Shown here piece by piece: positions 33,458 to 41,619 of a stretch of DNA of 64,000 nucleotides. The notes under the pieces were generated by a model, which saw nothing but the letters and a program-made list of their open reading frames with translations, ran no database searches and was not told the DNA's origin. The stretch lies in NCBI RefSeq assembly GCF_001486165.1, contig NZ_LN908975.1:248001-312000 (forward strand), read 5' to 3'. Position numbers and translations under genes: made by a program. Position 1 is the first letter of the stretch; every line of letters begins with the position of its first letter. This DNA comes from Bittarella massiliensis (ex Durand et al. 2017). Lineage in GTDB: Bacteria > Bacillota > Clostridia > Oscillospirales > Ruminococcaceae.

Positions 33458-34120
33458 TCAACTGTTTTGCAGGTAGTCGGCCAGCTCCTCCACGCTGTGT
33501 ACCAGCGCGTCGGCCTCGATCTGGCCCTCCTCCATCCCCAGGTAGCCAAAGCCGTAGGTGGCGGCGGCAAAGCGGCAGCCCACGGCGGCGGCCCCCTCTT
33601 CGTCATAGGGGCTGTCCCCCACCATCAGCACCTCGTCGGCGTCGGCCTCGTCGATCCCCATCTCGGCCAGCGCCTCCCGGATGATCCCCTCTTTGGAGGG
33701 GGTCTTCTCCGGCACTGACCCGCAGATGGCGTCGAAGAGGGGGGTCAGGCCGAAGTGGTCGGTGGTCTTGCGGGCAAAGCCCACGAATTTGAGGGTGGCC
33801 ACCCCCAGCTTGACCCCCTGGGCCTTGAGGGCGGGCAGCAGGGTCTCCCACCCGGGGTAGAGCCTGCCGGCGGCGATGTGCTCGTCCCGAAAATGGGCCT
33901 TGTAGCTGGCCACCGCCCGGTCCAGCAGCGCCTCGTCCTCCACCCCGGCGACAATGCGGAAGCACTCCTTCAGGGGCGGGCCGATAAAGCGGTGGAAGGT
34001 ATCCTCCGGGGGGATGGGGATCCCCAGCTCCTCCATGGCCTCTTTGGCACAGGCGATGATCCCCCCCGAGGAGTCGATCAGGGTCCCGTCCATATCCAGT
34101 AACAGCGCGCGATAGCGCAT
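33458..34120 (-). CDS. HAD family hydrolase (phosphoglycolate phosphatase-like)
   Basis: A 220-aa haloacid-dehalogenase phosphatase with motif I DMDGTLIDS at 9-17, motif II in VATLKF (Thr) near 107, Lys in EKTPSKEGI near 135 and motif III VGDSPYDEEGA near 165. The helical cap after motif I is that of Gph/PpaX-like enzymes. Physiological substrate unknown. ATG at 34120 with GGAGGG upstream. Likely first gene of the HAD-prmA-rsmE operon. Confidence 0.87.
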   Translation of the reverse strand: MRYRALLLDMDGTLIDSSGGIIACAKEAMEELGIPIPPEDTFHRFIGPPLKECFRIVAGVEDEALLDRAVASYKAHFRDEHIAAGRLYPGWETLLPALKAQGVKLGVATLKFVGFARKTTDHFGLTPLFDAICGSVPEKTPSKEGIIREALAEMGIDEADADEVLMVGDSPYDEEGAAAVGCRFAAATYGFGYLGMEEGQIEADALVHSVEELADYLQNS

Positions 34121-34235
34121 GGCAACGCCCTCCCCTTCTTTTCATGGGTTGATTCTACCATATTTCCCAGCAAATATAAATAGATAAATTCTGCAACATC
34201 CCTTTGGCCAATATTCATAAATCGTTAAAACACAA

Positions 34236-34264
34236 TTGCTTGTTTGTTCATTTTATGTTACAAT
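34236..34264 (+). promoter_or_regulatory. promoter of the AbgB-like operon
   Basis: TTGCTT (34236-34241), 17-base spacer, TACAAT (34259-34264), followed by a 130-base AT-rich leader. No known riboswitch was recognised in the leader. Confidence 0.55.
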
Positions 34265-34395
34265 TCATAAACATAAAGGCGCTGTTCTGCAAGAAAAAGA
34301 AAGCATAGGTTGCATTTACCAAAAAAATCTACTGTTTTCCGTCATTATCACCAATGACTGGCAGCCGCGCATTAGATTAGGAGGCGATCAAAATC

Positions 34396-35826
34396 ATGTC
34401 GGTACGGGACGACATCTGCAAGTTGGTGGACGACAAGGCCGCTCTCTTCACCCAGGTCAGCGACAAGGTCTGGTCTACGCCGGAGCTGGGCTTCAAGGAG
34501 TTCCAGTCCTCGGCTGCCCTCATCGAAGTGTTGAAGCAGGAGGGCTTCGCGGTGGAGACAGGGCTGGCGGGCATCCCCACTGCCTTCTCCGGCACATTCG
34601 GCAGCGGCAAGCCGGTCATCGGCATCCTGGGCGAGTTTGACGCCCTGCCCTCCCTCAGTCAGGAGGCGAGCTGCTCCTCGAAAAAAGAGGTGGTCAAGGA
34701 CGCCCCCGGCCACGGCTGCGGGCACAACGCCTTGGGCGCGGGCAGTCTGGCGGCGGCCGTCGCCGTCAAGGACTACCTGCAGTCCACCGGCAAGAGCGGC
34801 ACCGTCATCTACTACGGCTGCCCCGGCGAGGAGTTCGGCTGCGGCAAGGCCTTCATGGCCAGAGAGGGCTGCTTTGACGGCCTCGACTGCGCCTTCAGCT
34901 GGCACCCCGGCGACTGCTTTGCCCCCATGGGGATCAGCTCCCTGGCCAACATCAGCGTCTTTTTCAGCTTTGTGGGCAGGACCTCCCACGCGGCCGCGTC
35001 GCCCCAGCTGGGCCGCAGCGCCCTCGACGCCGCCGAACTGATGAACATCGGCGTGCAATTTTTGCGCGAGCACGTCAGCCCCGAGGCCCGCATCCACTAC
35101 GCCTTCCACGATGTGGGCGGCACCGCCCCCAACGTGGTGCAGGACCGGGCGAAGCTCCACTACTACATCCGCGCACCCAAGATTGCCGAGGCCAAAGAGC
35201 TCTTTGCCCGCATCGAGAAGATCGCCAAGGGCGCGGCCATGATGACCGAGACCGAGTCGATCGTTCAAATCAAAGACGGTCTCTCCGACTACATCCCCAA
35301 CGAGGTGCTCACCACCCTGTTGACCGAGGCCATGAACGAGGTGGGCGAGGTCCCCTTTGACGAGGAGGACAAAGCCCTGGCCCAGTCCTTCCGCGACACC
35401 CTCACCCCCGCCGAAAAGGCCGCCTCGGCCCAGCAGCTGGGGATGTTGGGCGGCCCGGAACTGGCGCAGAAATACGCCGACCAGGCCATCTGCGGCGAGG
35501 TCTTCCCCTACCGGCCCATGGGCAACATCGCCATGCCGGGTTCCACCGATGTGGGCGATGTCAGCTATGTCACCCCCACCGCCCAGATGACCGCCCCCAC
35601 CGCCTGTTTGGGCACCCCCGGGCACTCCTGGCAGCAGACGGCGCAGGCCGGCTCCCGCCTGGCCCACAAGGGGCTGCTGCAGGCCGGCAAAGCTTTGGCG
35701 CTGGCCGCCGTCAAGGTCATTGAGGACCCCTCCGTCCTCGTCCCCGCCCAGGAGGAGTACCTGAAAAAGACCGGCGGCAAGTACAACTGCCCCTTCCCCG
35801 ACGACGTCAAACCCTATCTGGACTAA
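34396..35826 (+). CDS. M20 family amidohydrolase, p-aminobenzoyl-glutamate hydrolase subunit B-like
   Basis: A 476-aa metallo-hydrolase of the AbgB type, longer than the M20 proteins at 27.5-31.2 kb. Ligand regions: HGCGHNAL near 113, CPGEEFGCGKAF near 145, WHPGD near 173 and the C-terminal GTPGHSW. Family members cleave p-aminobenzoyl-glutamate or other N-acyl/aroyl amino acids. ATG at 34396 after TAGGAGGC. It is followed by two membrane proteins with short gaps, suggesting that uptake and hydrolysis of the same compound are encoded together. Confidence 0.87.
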   Translation: MSVRDDICKLVDDKAALFTQVSDKVWSTPELGFKEFQSSAALIEVLKQEGFAVETGLAGIPTAFSGTFGSGKPVIGILGEFDALPSLSQEASCSSKKEVVKDAPGHGCGHNALGAGSLAAAVAVKDYLQSTGKSGTVIYYGCPGEEFGCGKAFMAREGCFDGLDCAFSWHPGDCFAPMGISSLANISVFFSFVGRTSHAAASPQLGRSALDAAELMNIGVQFLREHVSPEARIHYAFHDVGGTAPNVVQDRAKLHYYIRAPKIAEAKELFARIEKIAKGAAMMTETESIVQIKDGLSDYIPNEVLTTLLTEAMNEVGEVPFDEEDKALAQSFRDTLTPAEKAASAQQLGMLGGPELAQKYADQAICGEVFPYRPMGNIAMPGSTDVGDVSYVTPTAQMTAPTACLGTPGHSWQQTAQAGSRLAHKGLLQAGKALALAAVKVIEDPSVLVPAQEEYLKKTGGKYNCPFPDDVKPYLD

Positions 35827-35896
35827 CGGTTTCAAACAGCGAGCGGTAACTGCGCTGTTGCGATACACAATGAAACAGAAATGAGGAGTGAATCAA

Positions 35897-36634
35897 ATGA
35901 CATTCAAAGAACTGTCAAACAGCACCTGGCTGTGGATTCTGGTCATCGCCGGACTGCTGTACGTAGCCGGACTGGCCGCCGCCTTCATGGTGAAGGCCCG
36001 CAAGCGCTGCCTGGAGCTGGGCATCGAGAACACGACCATCAAAAAGGTCATCAGCTCGTCCTGCACCTTCTCCATCGTCCCCTCCCTGTCCATCGTCATC
36101 GGCCTGATTTCCCTGGCCGCCGTCCTGGGCACCCCCTGGGCCTGGTTCCGGCTCTCCGTCGTGGGCGCCGTCTCCTATGAGCTGATGGCCGCCGACATGG
36201 TCATCCAGGCCATGGGCCTGAACTTCGCCAGCGCCGGTGCGCAGCCCGCCAACGTCTTTGGCGCCGTGATGATCGTCATGAGCATCGGCATCATGTTCGG
36301 CATCATCACCAACATCATCGCCGCCAAGAAGATCACCACCAGCATGGCCGACTACAACCGCAAGAGCGGCGGCTGGGGCGCTGTCTTCTCCGGCTGCTTC
36401 ATGATGGCCATGATGTCCGTCATGATGCCCCTGCAGGTCTACAACCCCGCCACCGGCTGGAACTTCGTCGGCACCCTGACCCTGCTCACCAGTGCCGGCA
36501 TCGGCCTGCTGATCGCGACTATCGCCAAGAAGACCGGGGCCAAGTGGCTCAACGACTTCAACCTCGCCATCGTGTTGATTTTGGGCATGGCTTCCTCCGT
36601 GCTCTGGACCAACGTGGTCGGCATGTTCGCTTAA
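35897..36634 (+). CDS. DUF5058 family membrane protein
   Basis: A 245-aa integral membrane protein with about six helices. The pattern SSCTFSIVPSLSIVIGLISLAAVLG, then ELMAADMVIQAMG, fits DUF5058, a family found beside M20 amidohydrolases; function unknown but probably transport. ATG at 35897 with GAGGAG upstream; the in-frame GTG at 35888 is less well spaced. The next gene starts 21 bases later. Confidence 0.72.
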   Translation: MTFKELSNSTWLWILVIAGLLYVAGLAAAFMVKARKRCLELGIENTTIKKVISSSCTFSIVPSLSIVIGLISLAAVLGTPWAWFRLSVVGAVSYELMAADMVIQAMGLNFASAGAQPANVFGAVMIVMSIGIMFGIITNIIAAKKITTSMADYNRKSGGWGAVFSGCFMMAMMSVMMPLQVYNPATGWNFVGTLTLLTSAGIGLLIATIAKKTGAKWLNDFNLAIVLILGMASSVLWTNVVGMFA

Positions 36635-36655
36635 TAGGGAAAGGAGGACTATACA

Positions 36656-37390
36656 ATGAACAACGAGAAATACATAAAGTCCATCCATCGCCTGGGCCGG
36701 CTCGGCAGTATTGGCGCCCTCGGCTTCATGGTGGGTATCCCCCTGGTCATCTGTGCCATCTACAGCTGCTTCCCGGACTTCGGCCTGGTTTTGCAGAGCG
36801 GCACCGGCCTGCTGGCCATGTTCATCCCCATCGCCATCTCTGAGGTGTTCAGCTACGCCCCCGTGCTCGGCTCCGCCTCTTACATCACCTTCATCACCGG
36901 CAACGTCATGAACCTGAAGCTGCCTGTGGCCATCAACGCCATCGACATCGCCGGCGTGGAGCAGTCCACCGACGAGGGCGACGCCGTTGTCACCGTGGCC
37001 GTCGGCGCCTCCTCCATCGTCACCATGGCCATCATCGCCCTGGGCGTCATCCTGCTGGTGCCGCTGCAGCCCATCTTCGCCATCCCCGCTGTCAAGACCG
37101 CCACTGGCTACATGCTGCCCGCTCTGTTCGGCGGCCTGGCCCTGGGCATCTTCAACGGCCGGTCCGGCAAGTACAACATCAAGGGCAAGCTGCTGGGCGC
37201 TGTCCCCGCCGTCATCATTGTCATCATCCTGATGATCATGGGCGTGCCGCTGAGCACCTACCAGGGCTTTGTCATCGTGGGCATGATCCCCGTCACCATC
37301 CTGACTTCCTGGCTGATGTACAAAAAGGGCATCATCAAAGTTTTCGAGCAGGGCAAGACCGAGCCCGAGCCGGTCGCGTCCAAGAAGTAA
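36656..37390 (+). CDS. multi-pass membrane protein, probable partner of the DUF5058 protein
   Basis: A 244-aa membrane protein with about seven hydrophobic helices (for example near 20-40, 45-65, 118-140, 190-205, 210-230), a charged C-terminal tail and no motif I recognise with certainty. Size and placement mirror the preceding gene; the two might form a two-subunit transporter for the AbgB-like hydrolase's substrate. ATG at 36656 after AAAGGAGG. Terminator follows at 37411. Confidence 0.65.
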   Translation: MNNEKYIKSIHRLGRLGSIGALGFMVGIPLVICAIYSCFPDFGLVLQSGTGLLAMFIPIAISEVFSYAPVLGSASYITFITGNVMNLKLPVAINAIDIAGVEQSTDEGDAVVTVAVGASSIVTMAIIALGVILLVPLQPIFAIPAVKTATGYMLPALFGGLALGIFNGRSGKYNIKGKLLGAVPAVIIVIILMIMGVPLSTYQGFVIVGMIPVTILTSWLMYKKGIIKVFEQGKTEPEPVASKK

Positions 37391-37410
37391 TCATCCCCTT
37401 TTCGCAGTTG

Positions 37411-37445
37411 AAAAGGGCCGGGGCGGATTGCCCCGGCCCTTTTTT
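37411..37445 (+). terminator. terminator of the AbgB-like operon
   Basis: Perfect 14-bp stem AAAAGGGCCGGGGC / GCCCCGGCCCTTTT with a GGATT loop and T5-6. Confidence 0.9.
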
Positions 37446-37551
37446 GCGCCCTGCTCCTTGCGCCCTTTTAAAAGGAGGGGTATACTGAAGTTACAACAGC
37501 TCCTGCCGGGCCGGCCCGCCGTGCCCGCAGAGGAGAGAAGGAGGCCTTTTC

Positions 37552-38700
37552 ATGGAGATGGAATACAGACAGCTGGGAAACACCGGGTTTTCCGTCAGCG
37601 CCGTGGGGGTGGGGGGCGAGCACCTCTGCACCCGCGACTACCCCACCGTCGAGACCACCGTGGGCGCCGCTGTGGAGCGGGGGGTCAACATCTTCGACCT
37701 CTTCATGCCCGAGGTGGAGTACCGCCGGAAGATGGGGGACGCCCTGCGCCCCTACCGCAAAAACGTCTACCTGCAAGGGCACATCGGTGCGGTGCTCCAG
37801 GGGGGGCAGTACGCCCGCTCCCGCAAGGTGAAAGAGGCCGACACCTATGTGCGCGACTTTTTGGAGAAGTACCACACCGACTACATCGACCTGGGGATGG
37901 TCCACTTCGTCGACACCCAGAAGGACTGGGACGGCGTCTTTGAGAGCGACTTTATCGATTACGCCCTCCGCCTCAAGGAGAAGGGGGTCATCCGCAAGCT
38001 GGGGGTCAGCTGCCACATGCCCGCCACCGCCATCAAACTGGTGGAGACGGGGATTTTCGACCTCCTCCTCTTCTCCATCAACCCTGCCTACGACTTTGAG
38101 CCGGCCGAGAAGACCCTCGACCAGCTCATCGCCGCCGCCCCCACCCAGGGCCAGCTCTCCCCCGAGCGGGAGCGGCTCTACCAGCTCTGCGGGGCCCGCG
38201 GGGTGGGGATCACCGTCATGAAGGCCCTGGCCGCCGGCAAACTGCTGGACCCGGCCACCACCCCCTTCCACCGGCCCCTCACCGTCACCCAGTGCATCCA
38301 CTACGCCCTCTCCAAACCCGGGGTGGCCAGCGTGCTGCTGGGGGTGCAGAGCGTGGCCGAGCTGGAGGACGCCCTTGGCTACTTTGATGCCAGCGAAGAG
38401 GAGCGGGACTTCTCCTTCCTCGCCCAGGAGATGCAGGGCTCCCTCTCCCACCGGTGCATGTACTGCAACCACTGCCTGCCCTGCCCCCAGCACATCGACG
38501 TGGCCGCCGTCCACAAATACCTGGACCTGGCCGAGGCGGGGGAGGGGCTGTCGGTCCCCGCCACCGTGGCCGCCCACTACGAGGCCCTGCCCGTCACCGC
38601 GGGGGAGTGCATCGCCTGCGGCTCCTGCGAGAAAAACTGCCCCTTTGGGGTGCCGGTCATCGAGAATATGGCCAGGGCCACCCGCCTTTTCGGGAAGTAG
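37552..38700 (+). CDS. aldo/keto reductase-like protein with ferredoxin-type Fe-S domain
   Basis: A 382-aa protein: TIM-barrel aldo/keto-reductase domain (about 3-270) plus a C-terminal region with CMYCNHCLPCP near 303 and CIACGSCEKNCPFG near 358, two four-Cys sets fit for 4Fe-4S clusters. The usual AKR tetrad is altered: Asp (FDLF) and His (MVHFVD) are present, but the Lys that follows strand three is replaced by VYLQGHIG and the DxxxxYG turn by DLFMPEVEY. The protein may therefore use its clusters for a different redox job. ATG at 37552 with GAGAGAAGGAGG upstream. The next gene starts three bases after its stop. Confidence 0.82.
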   Translation: MEMEYRQLGNTGFSVSAVGVGGEHLCTRDYPTVETTVGAAVERGVNIFDLFMPEVEYRRKMGDALRPYRKNVYLQGHIGAVLQGGQYARSRKVKEADTYVRDFLEKYHTDYIDLGMVHFVDTQKDWDGVFESDFIDYALRLKEKGVIRKLGVSCHMPATAIKLVETGIFDLLLFSINPAYDFEPAEKTLDQLIAAAPTQGQLSPERERLYQLCGARGVGITVMKALAAGKLLDPATTPFHRPLTVTQCIHYALSKPGVASVLLGVQSVAELEDALGYFDASEEERDFSFLAQEMQGSLSHRCMYCNHCLPCPQHIDVAAVHKYLDLAEAGEGLSVPATVAAHYEALPVTAGECIACGSCEKNCPFGVPVIENMARATRLFGK

Positions 38701-38703
38701 TCG

Positions 38704-39198
38704 GTGCGCCCCTACGTCTTTGACAAGACCAAGCGCCGCTACTGCTATCTGCGGGAAGGGGGCCGCTGCTTTTACTGCGGCAAACCCCTCTCTTTTGGCG
38801 GCGGCACCCTGGACCACCACCTGCCCCGCGCCCGCGGGGGTCCCTCGGCAGTTTACAACCTGGTCCTCTGCTGCCGGGCCTGCAACCGGGAAAAGGGGGA
38901 CGCGGTCCCTCCCGACTGGGAGGGGACGGTCTGCGCCCTCTTTTCCCGGGCGATGGGCGACGGGGCCCTTCCCCTCCCCCCAGGAGAGGGGAGACGGCTG
39001 CCCCCGGCGGTGGCGCAGGGGGTGGCGGGGGTGTGCCCCTGGTCGGAAGGGCTCTGCTTTTTCGGGCCCGCCTTTACCGCCTGGTGCGATGGACACCGGG
39101 TCACAAAAGTTCGCTATCCCCCGCCGCGGCGGGGGGAGAAGCGCCCGCCCGACACCCCTGCCGGCGGCGGGCGCACAGAATGGGAGGAAGACAATTGA
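38704..39198 (+). CDS. HNH endonuclease domain protein
   Basis: A 164-aa protein with one zinc-finger HNH module at about 20-65: CFYCGKPL...LDHHLPRARGG...NLVLCCRACNREKGD. The two CxxC pairs and the HH/N/H core are intact, but the 90-residue C-terminal part resembles no domain I know and is rich in Gly and Pro. GTG start at 38704, three bases after the reductase stop. Its TGA overlaps the TTG of the next gene (TTGA). Position in a metabolic operon is unusual for a nuclease. Confidence 0.72.
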   Translation: MRPYVFDKTKRRYCYLREGGRCFYCGKPLSFGGGTLDHHLPRARGGPSAVYNLVLCCRACNREKGDAVPPDWEGTVCALFSRAMGDGALPLPPGEGRRLPPAVAQGVAGVCPWSEGLCFFGPAFTAWCDGHRVTKVRYPPPRRGEKRPPDTPAGGGRTEWEEDN

Positions 39199-39746
39199 AA
39201 TTGGTACCAGTCGGCCCCGCCGGGGCAGAGGAAACCGCCCGCATTGCCGTTGAAGGGGCCAAGGCCCGGGGCATCCGCCACCTGGTGGTGGCCAGCTCCT
39301 CCGGCGCCACAGCCGAACTCTTTCGGGACTGTGGCTTACAGGTGACGGTGGTCACCCTGGCTTACGGCTCCAAGGAGCCGGGCAAAAACGTCATGGAAGA
39401 GGCCGAGCGCCAGAAGTTGAAGGACTGGGGCTTTTCGGTCTGCACCGCCGCCCACGCCCTCTCAGCGGCCGAGCGGGCCGTCTCCGGCGCCAACGGTGGG
39501 ATGTACCCGCTGGAGATCGTCGCCAACGCCCTGCGGATGTTCTCCCAGGGCACCAAGGTCTGTGTGGAGTGCTCCACCATGGCCATAGACGGCGGCTACC
39601 TCCCCTTTGGCGAGGACGTGGTGGCGGTGGGGGGGACCAGCCTCGGCTGCGACACGGCTCTGGTCCTGCGCCCCAGCTACTCGTCCAAACTCTTTGCCAC
39701 CAAGGTCAAAGAGGTGCTCTGTCTCCCCGGCAAAGAGGGGGAGTAA
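39195..39746 (+). CDS. pyruvate kinase C-terminal-like domain protein
   Basis: A 183-aa stand-alone protein like the alpha/beta C-terminal domain of pyruvate kinase (VAVEGAKARGIRHLVVASSSGATA, VTVVTLAYGSKEPGKN, GGTSLGCDTALVLRPSYS). It has no kinase barrel, so it cannot be a pyruvate kinase; it may bind a phosphorylated effector. TTG start at 39195, overlapping the HNH stop, with GGGAGG about 6 bases upstream. Terminator at 39755-39797. Confidence 0.82.
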   Translation: MKLVPVGPAGAEETARIAVEGAKARGIRHLVVASSSGATAELFRDCGLQVTVVTLAYGSKEPGKNVMEEAERQKLKDWGFSVCTAAHALSAAERAVSGANGGMYPLEIVANALRMFSQGTKVCVECSTMAIDGGYLPFGEDVVAVGGTSLGCDTALVLRPSYSSKLFATKVKEVLCLPGKEGE

Positions 39747-39754
39747 GCGCCTCT

Positions 39755-39797
39755 AAAAGGCCCTCGGCGCCCTTTTGCGGCGGCGAGGGCCTTTTTT
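39755..39797 (+). terminator. terminator of the reductase/HNH/PK-C operon
   Basis: Stem AAAAGGCCCTCG / CGAGGGCCTTTT with a 16-base loop and T6 tail. Confidence 0.78.
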
Positions 39798-39837
39798 GGC
39801 GGTTTTCCCAGATTTCTCGGTGTTTTCCCCCTGCATA

Positions 39838-39909
39838 TTTTGTGCCGCCCCCTTCTTTATAGAGGAACTTCTAAAAAGAATGCGGCGTCGCTGTGAAGGC
39901 GGCACAAAA
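39838..39909. repeat. 72-bp element with perfect 12-bp inverted ends
   Basis: TTTTGTGCCGCC (39838-39849) and GGCGGCACAAAA (39898-39909) enclose a 48-base AT-rich core containing TTCTTT/AAAGAA. MITE-like in form; it may be a cruciform or a terminator. Confidence 0.5.
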
Positions 39910-39969
39910 GAGTGCTTTATTGCGAGAAAGAGCAATATATCCAAAAAATAAATGAATAGTAAAATTTAG

Positions 39970-39998
39970 TTGACAAATTAAATTAATTTGTTTAAATT
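39970..39998 (+). promoter_or_regulatory. promoter of the first BMP lipoprotein gene
   Basis: TTGACA (39970-39975), 17-base AT-rich spacer, TAAATT (39993-39998). It leaves a leader of about 170 bases before the start codon. Confidence 0.62.
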
Positions 39999-40017
39999 GG
40001 AAGGCGAGGAACAGTTT

Positions 40018-40154
40018 GGTATAGATTTTCATTCACTCCAAAAGAGGGTCGAAAAAAGCAAAAAAGGCCGACATTGCATCAACAATGCCAACCTTTCGTT
40101 TGATTTTTCCCCTCTTTGAGGGCGAAAGAAATCCTATACCATTCTGAATGAAAA
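40018..40154 (+). ncRNA. structured 5' leader, candidate cis-regulatory RNA
   Basis: Arms GGTATAG (40018-40024)/CTATACC (40134-40140) and TTTTCATTCA (40026-40035)/TGAATGAAAA (40145-40154) cross each other, giving a pseudoknot or two exclusive folds. Inside, AAAGAGGG (40041-40048)/CCCTCTTT (40110-40117) and CATTG/CAATG hairpins form. The last arm ends seven bases before the GCGAGGG ribosome-binding site. No named riboswitch class was recognised. Confidence 0.4.
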
Positions 40155-40176
40155 AAGAGAGCGAGGGAAACGAGCA

Positions 40177-41259
40177 ATGAAAAAAGCGTTGGCAATCCTG
40201 TTGGCCGCCCTGACGGCGTCATCTCTGCTGATGACCGGCTGCGGCGAAAAGGACGAGGGCAACAAGGACGGGGAAAAGAAGTGCCGGGTGGTGATGATCT
40301 GTTCGGCCCTGGGGGACAAGTCCTACTACGACATCGCCTACGAAGGGCTGAAAAAGGCCGAGACCGACCTGGGAGTGGAAATCAAGGTGGCCGAGATCGG
40401 CACCGACAAGGCCAAGATGGAGCCCGCCATCCAGGACGTGGCCGACGCCGGCTACGATATCATCTTCTTTGGCAGCACCGAGTACATCCCCATCATTGAA
40501 AAGCACCAGGACGAGTACAAGGAGTCCAAGTTCGTGGGCTTTGACATCGAGCCCAGCACCGAAATCAAGATGTCCAACATGTTTTGTATCACCTATATGC
40601 AAAACCAGGTCGATTTTTTGGCCGGCGCGCTGGCGCAGAAGATGTCCAAGTCGGGCACCATCGGCTTTTTGGGCGGCACCGAGGGCACCATCATCAACGA
40701 CTTTTTGATCGGCTTCATCGAGGGCTCCCTTCTGGCCAACCCCAAGGGGAAGGTGGCCTCGTCCTACATCGGCAGCTGGACCGACGCCGCCAAGGGCAAG
40801 GAGATGGCCCTGGTGCAGATCAAACAGTTGGGGGCCGACCTGCTCCACCCCTGCGCCATGGGTGCCGGACTGGGTGTCATCGAGGCCTGACGCGACAACG
40901 GTCTCTGGGCCATCGGCGTGGACGCCGACCAGCGGGAATTCTTTATCGACAGCAAGAAGGACATCGCCGACGCCATCCTCACCTCGGCCATGAAGCGGGG
41001 GGACATGGTGGTCTACAAGGTCATCAAAGACGAGCTGGCCGGCACCCAGACCTACGGCAGCCTGGAGAAGTGGGGCCTGAAGGAAGAGGCCGTGGGCCTG
41101 GCCAAGAACGACTACTACAAGGAACACACCCCGCAGGAGATCCAGGACTATGTGGACAAGGTGGAAGGGCAGCTCCTCGACGGCAGCCAGGAGGTCTCCA
41201 CCGCCTACGGCATGAGCCAGGACGACTTTGTCGCCATCCGCGAGGGGGTCAAGCCCTAA
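40177..41259 (+). pseudogene. BMP family substrate-binding lipoprotein, interrupted by in-frame TGA
   Basis: A lipoprotein signal (MKKALAILLAALTASSLLMTGCG; lipobox Cys at 22) leads a BMP-type binding protein for nucleosides or similar ligands. The frame is open to a TGA at 40888-40890 and continues without frameshift to 41259. The gene next door has TGC (Cys) at the same place, so one base substitution explains the stop. The downstream half (RDNGLWAIGVDADQ...) remains intact and similar to the paralogue, so the change is recent, a sequencing error, or read-through occurs. ATG at 40177; GCGAGGG upstream. Confidence 0.75.
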
Positions 41260-41280
41260 CGGCGAACGCGCCGTCTCCAC

Positions 41281-41619
41281 TCAAAAAAAGAAAAAAAATT
41301 ATTTTTTACCCCAAATGAAGCCCTTTGTCTGCCAGATTCTTCCTAGGTGTTTTTGCCAATAAAAAAAGGGGGCTTTTGTATCCCCACACAAAAGGAGGGC
41401 CGACCTTCCGCCAAAAGGGACAAATCCCGCCATCTGCAATTGGGAGAAACGGCGAAAAAATAGGGTTTTTATAAGACTGCAAAAGTCTGAAAAAAACATC
41501 CTCCCGCGGGACAATTGTCCTGGCTCCCCCTCTTTTCAAGGTCTAGGATGGGATTGTGAAGGGCGGGTGAACGCCCGTCGAAATCGTGAAAATCCAAAAA
41601 GAGAGAGCGAGGGAAAACT
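41281..41619 (+). other. 340-base intergenic leader between the BMP genes
   Basis: Contains A/T runs, a dispersed repeat copy on the minus strand (41346-41419), the small hairpin AGACT-gcaaa-AGTCT near 41474-41488, a perfect 12-base palindrome GGACAATTGTCC (41509-41520) and a GGGCG/CGCCC hairpin near 41561-41575. No ORF is convincing. It may hold the second BMP gene's promoter and control sites. Confidence 0.5.
41346..41419 (-). repeat. dispersed 74-base repeat, copy R1
   Basis: Read on the minus strand, it starts CCCTTTTGGCGGAAG and ends TTGGCAAAAACACC. It aligns over its whole length, about three quarters identical by eye, with copy R2 at 46739-46811. Confidence 0.65.

Noticed and set aside
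31395-33476. 693-aa plus-strand ORF across rsmE and prmA
   Set aside because: Shadow of the two minus-strand methyltransferases.
40018-40154. Purine riboswitch
   Set aside because: The characteristic three-way junction and conserved joining bases were not seen, although the gene is nucleoside-related.
40888-40930. Selenocysteine insertion at TGA
   Set aside because: The Cys position is not a known conserved catalytic site, and the supposed SECIS hairpin is also present in the Cys-containing copy. Kept only as a low-probability explanation.
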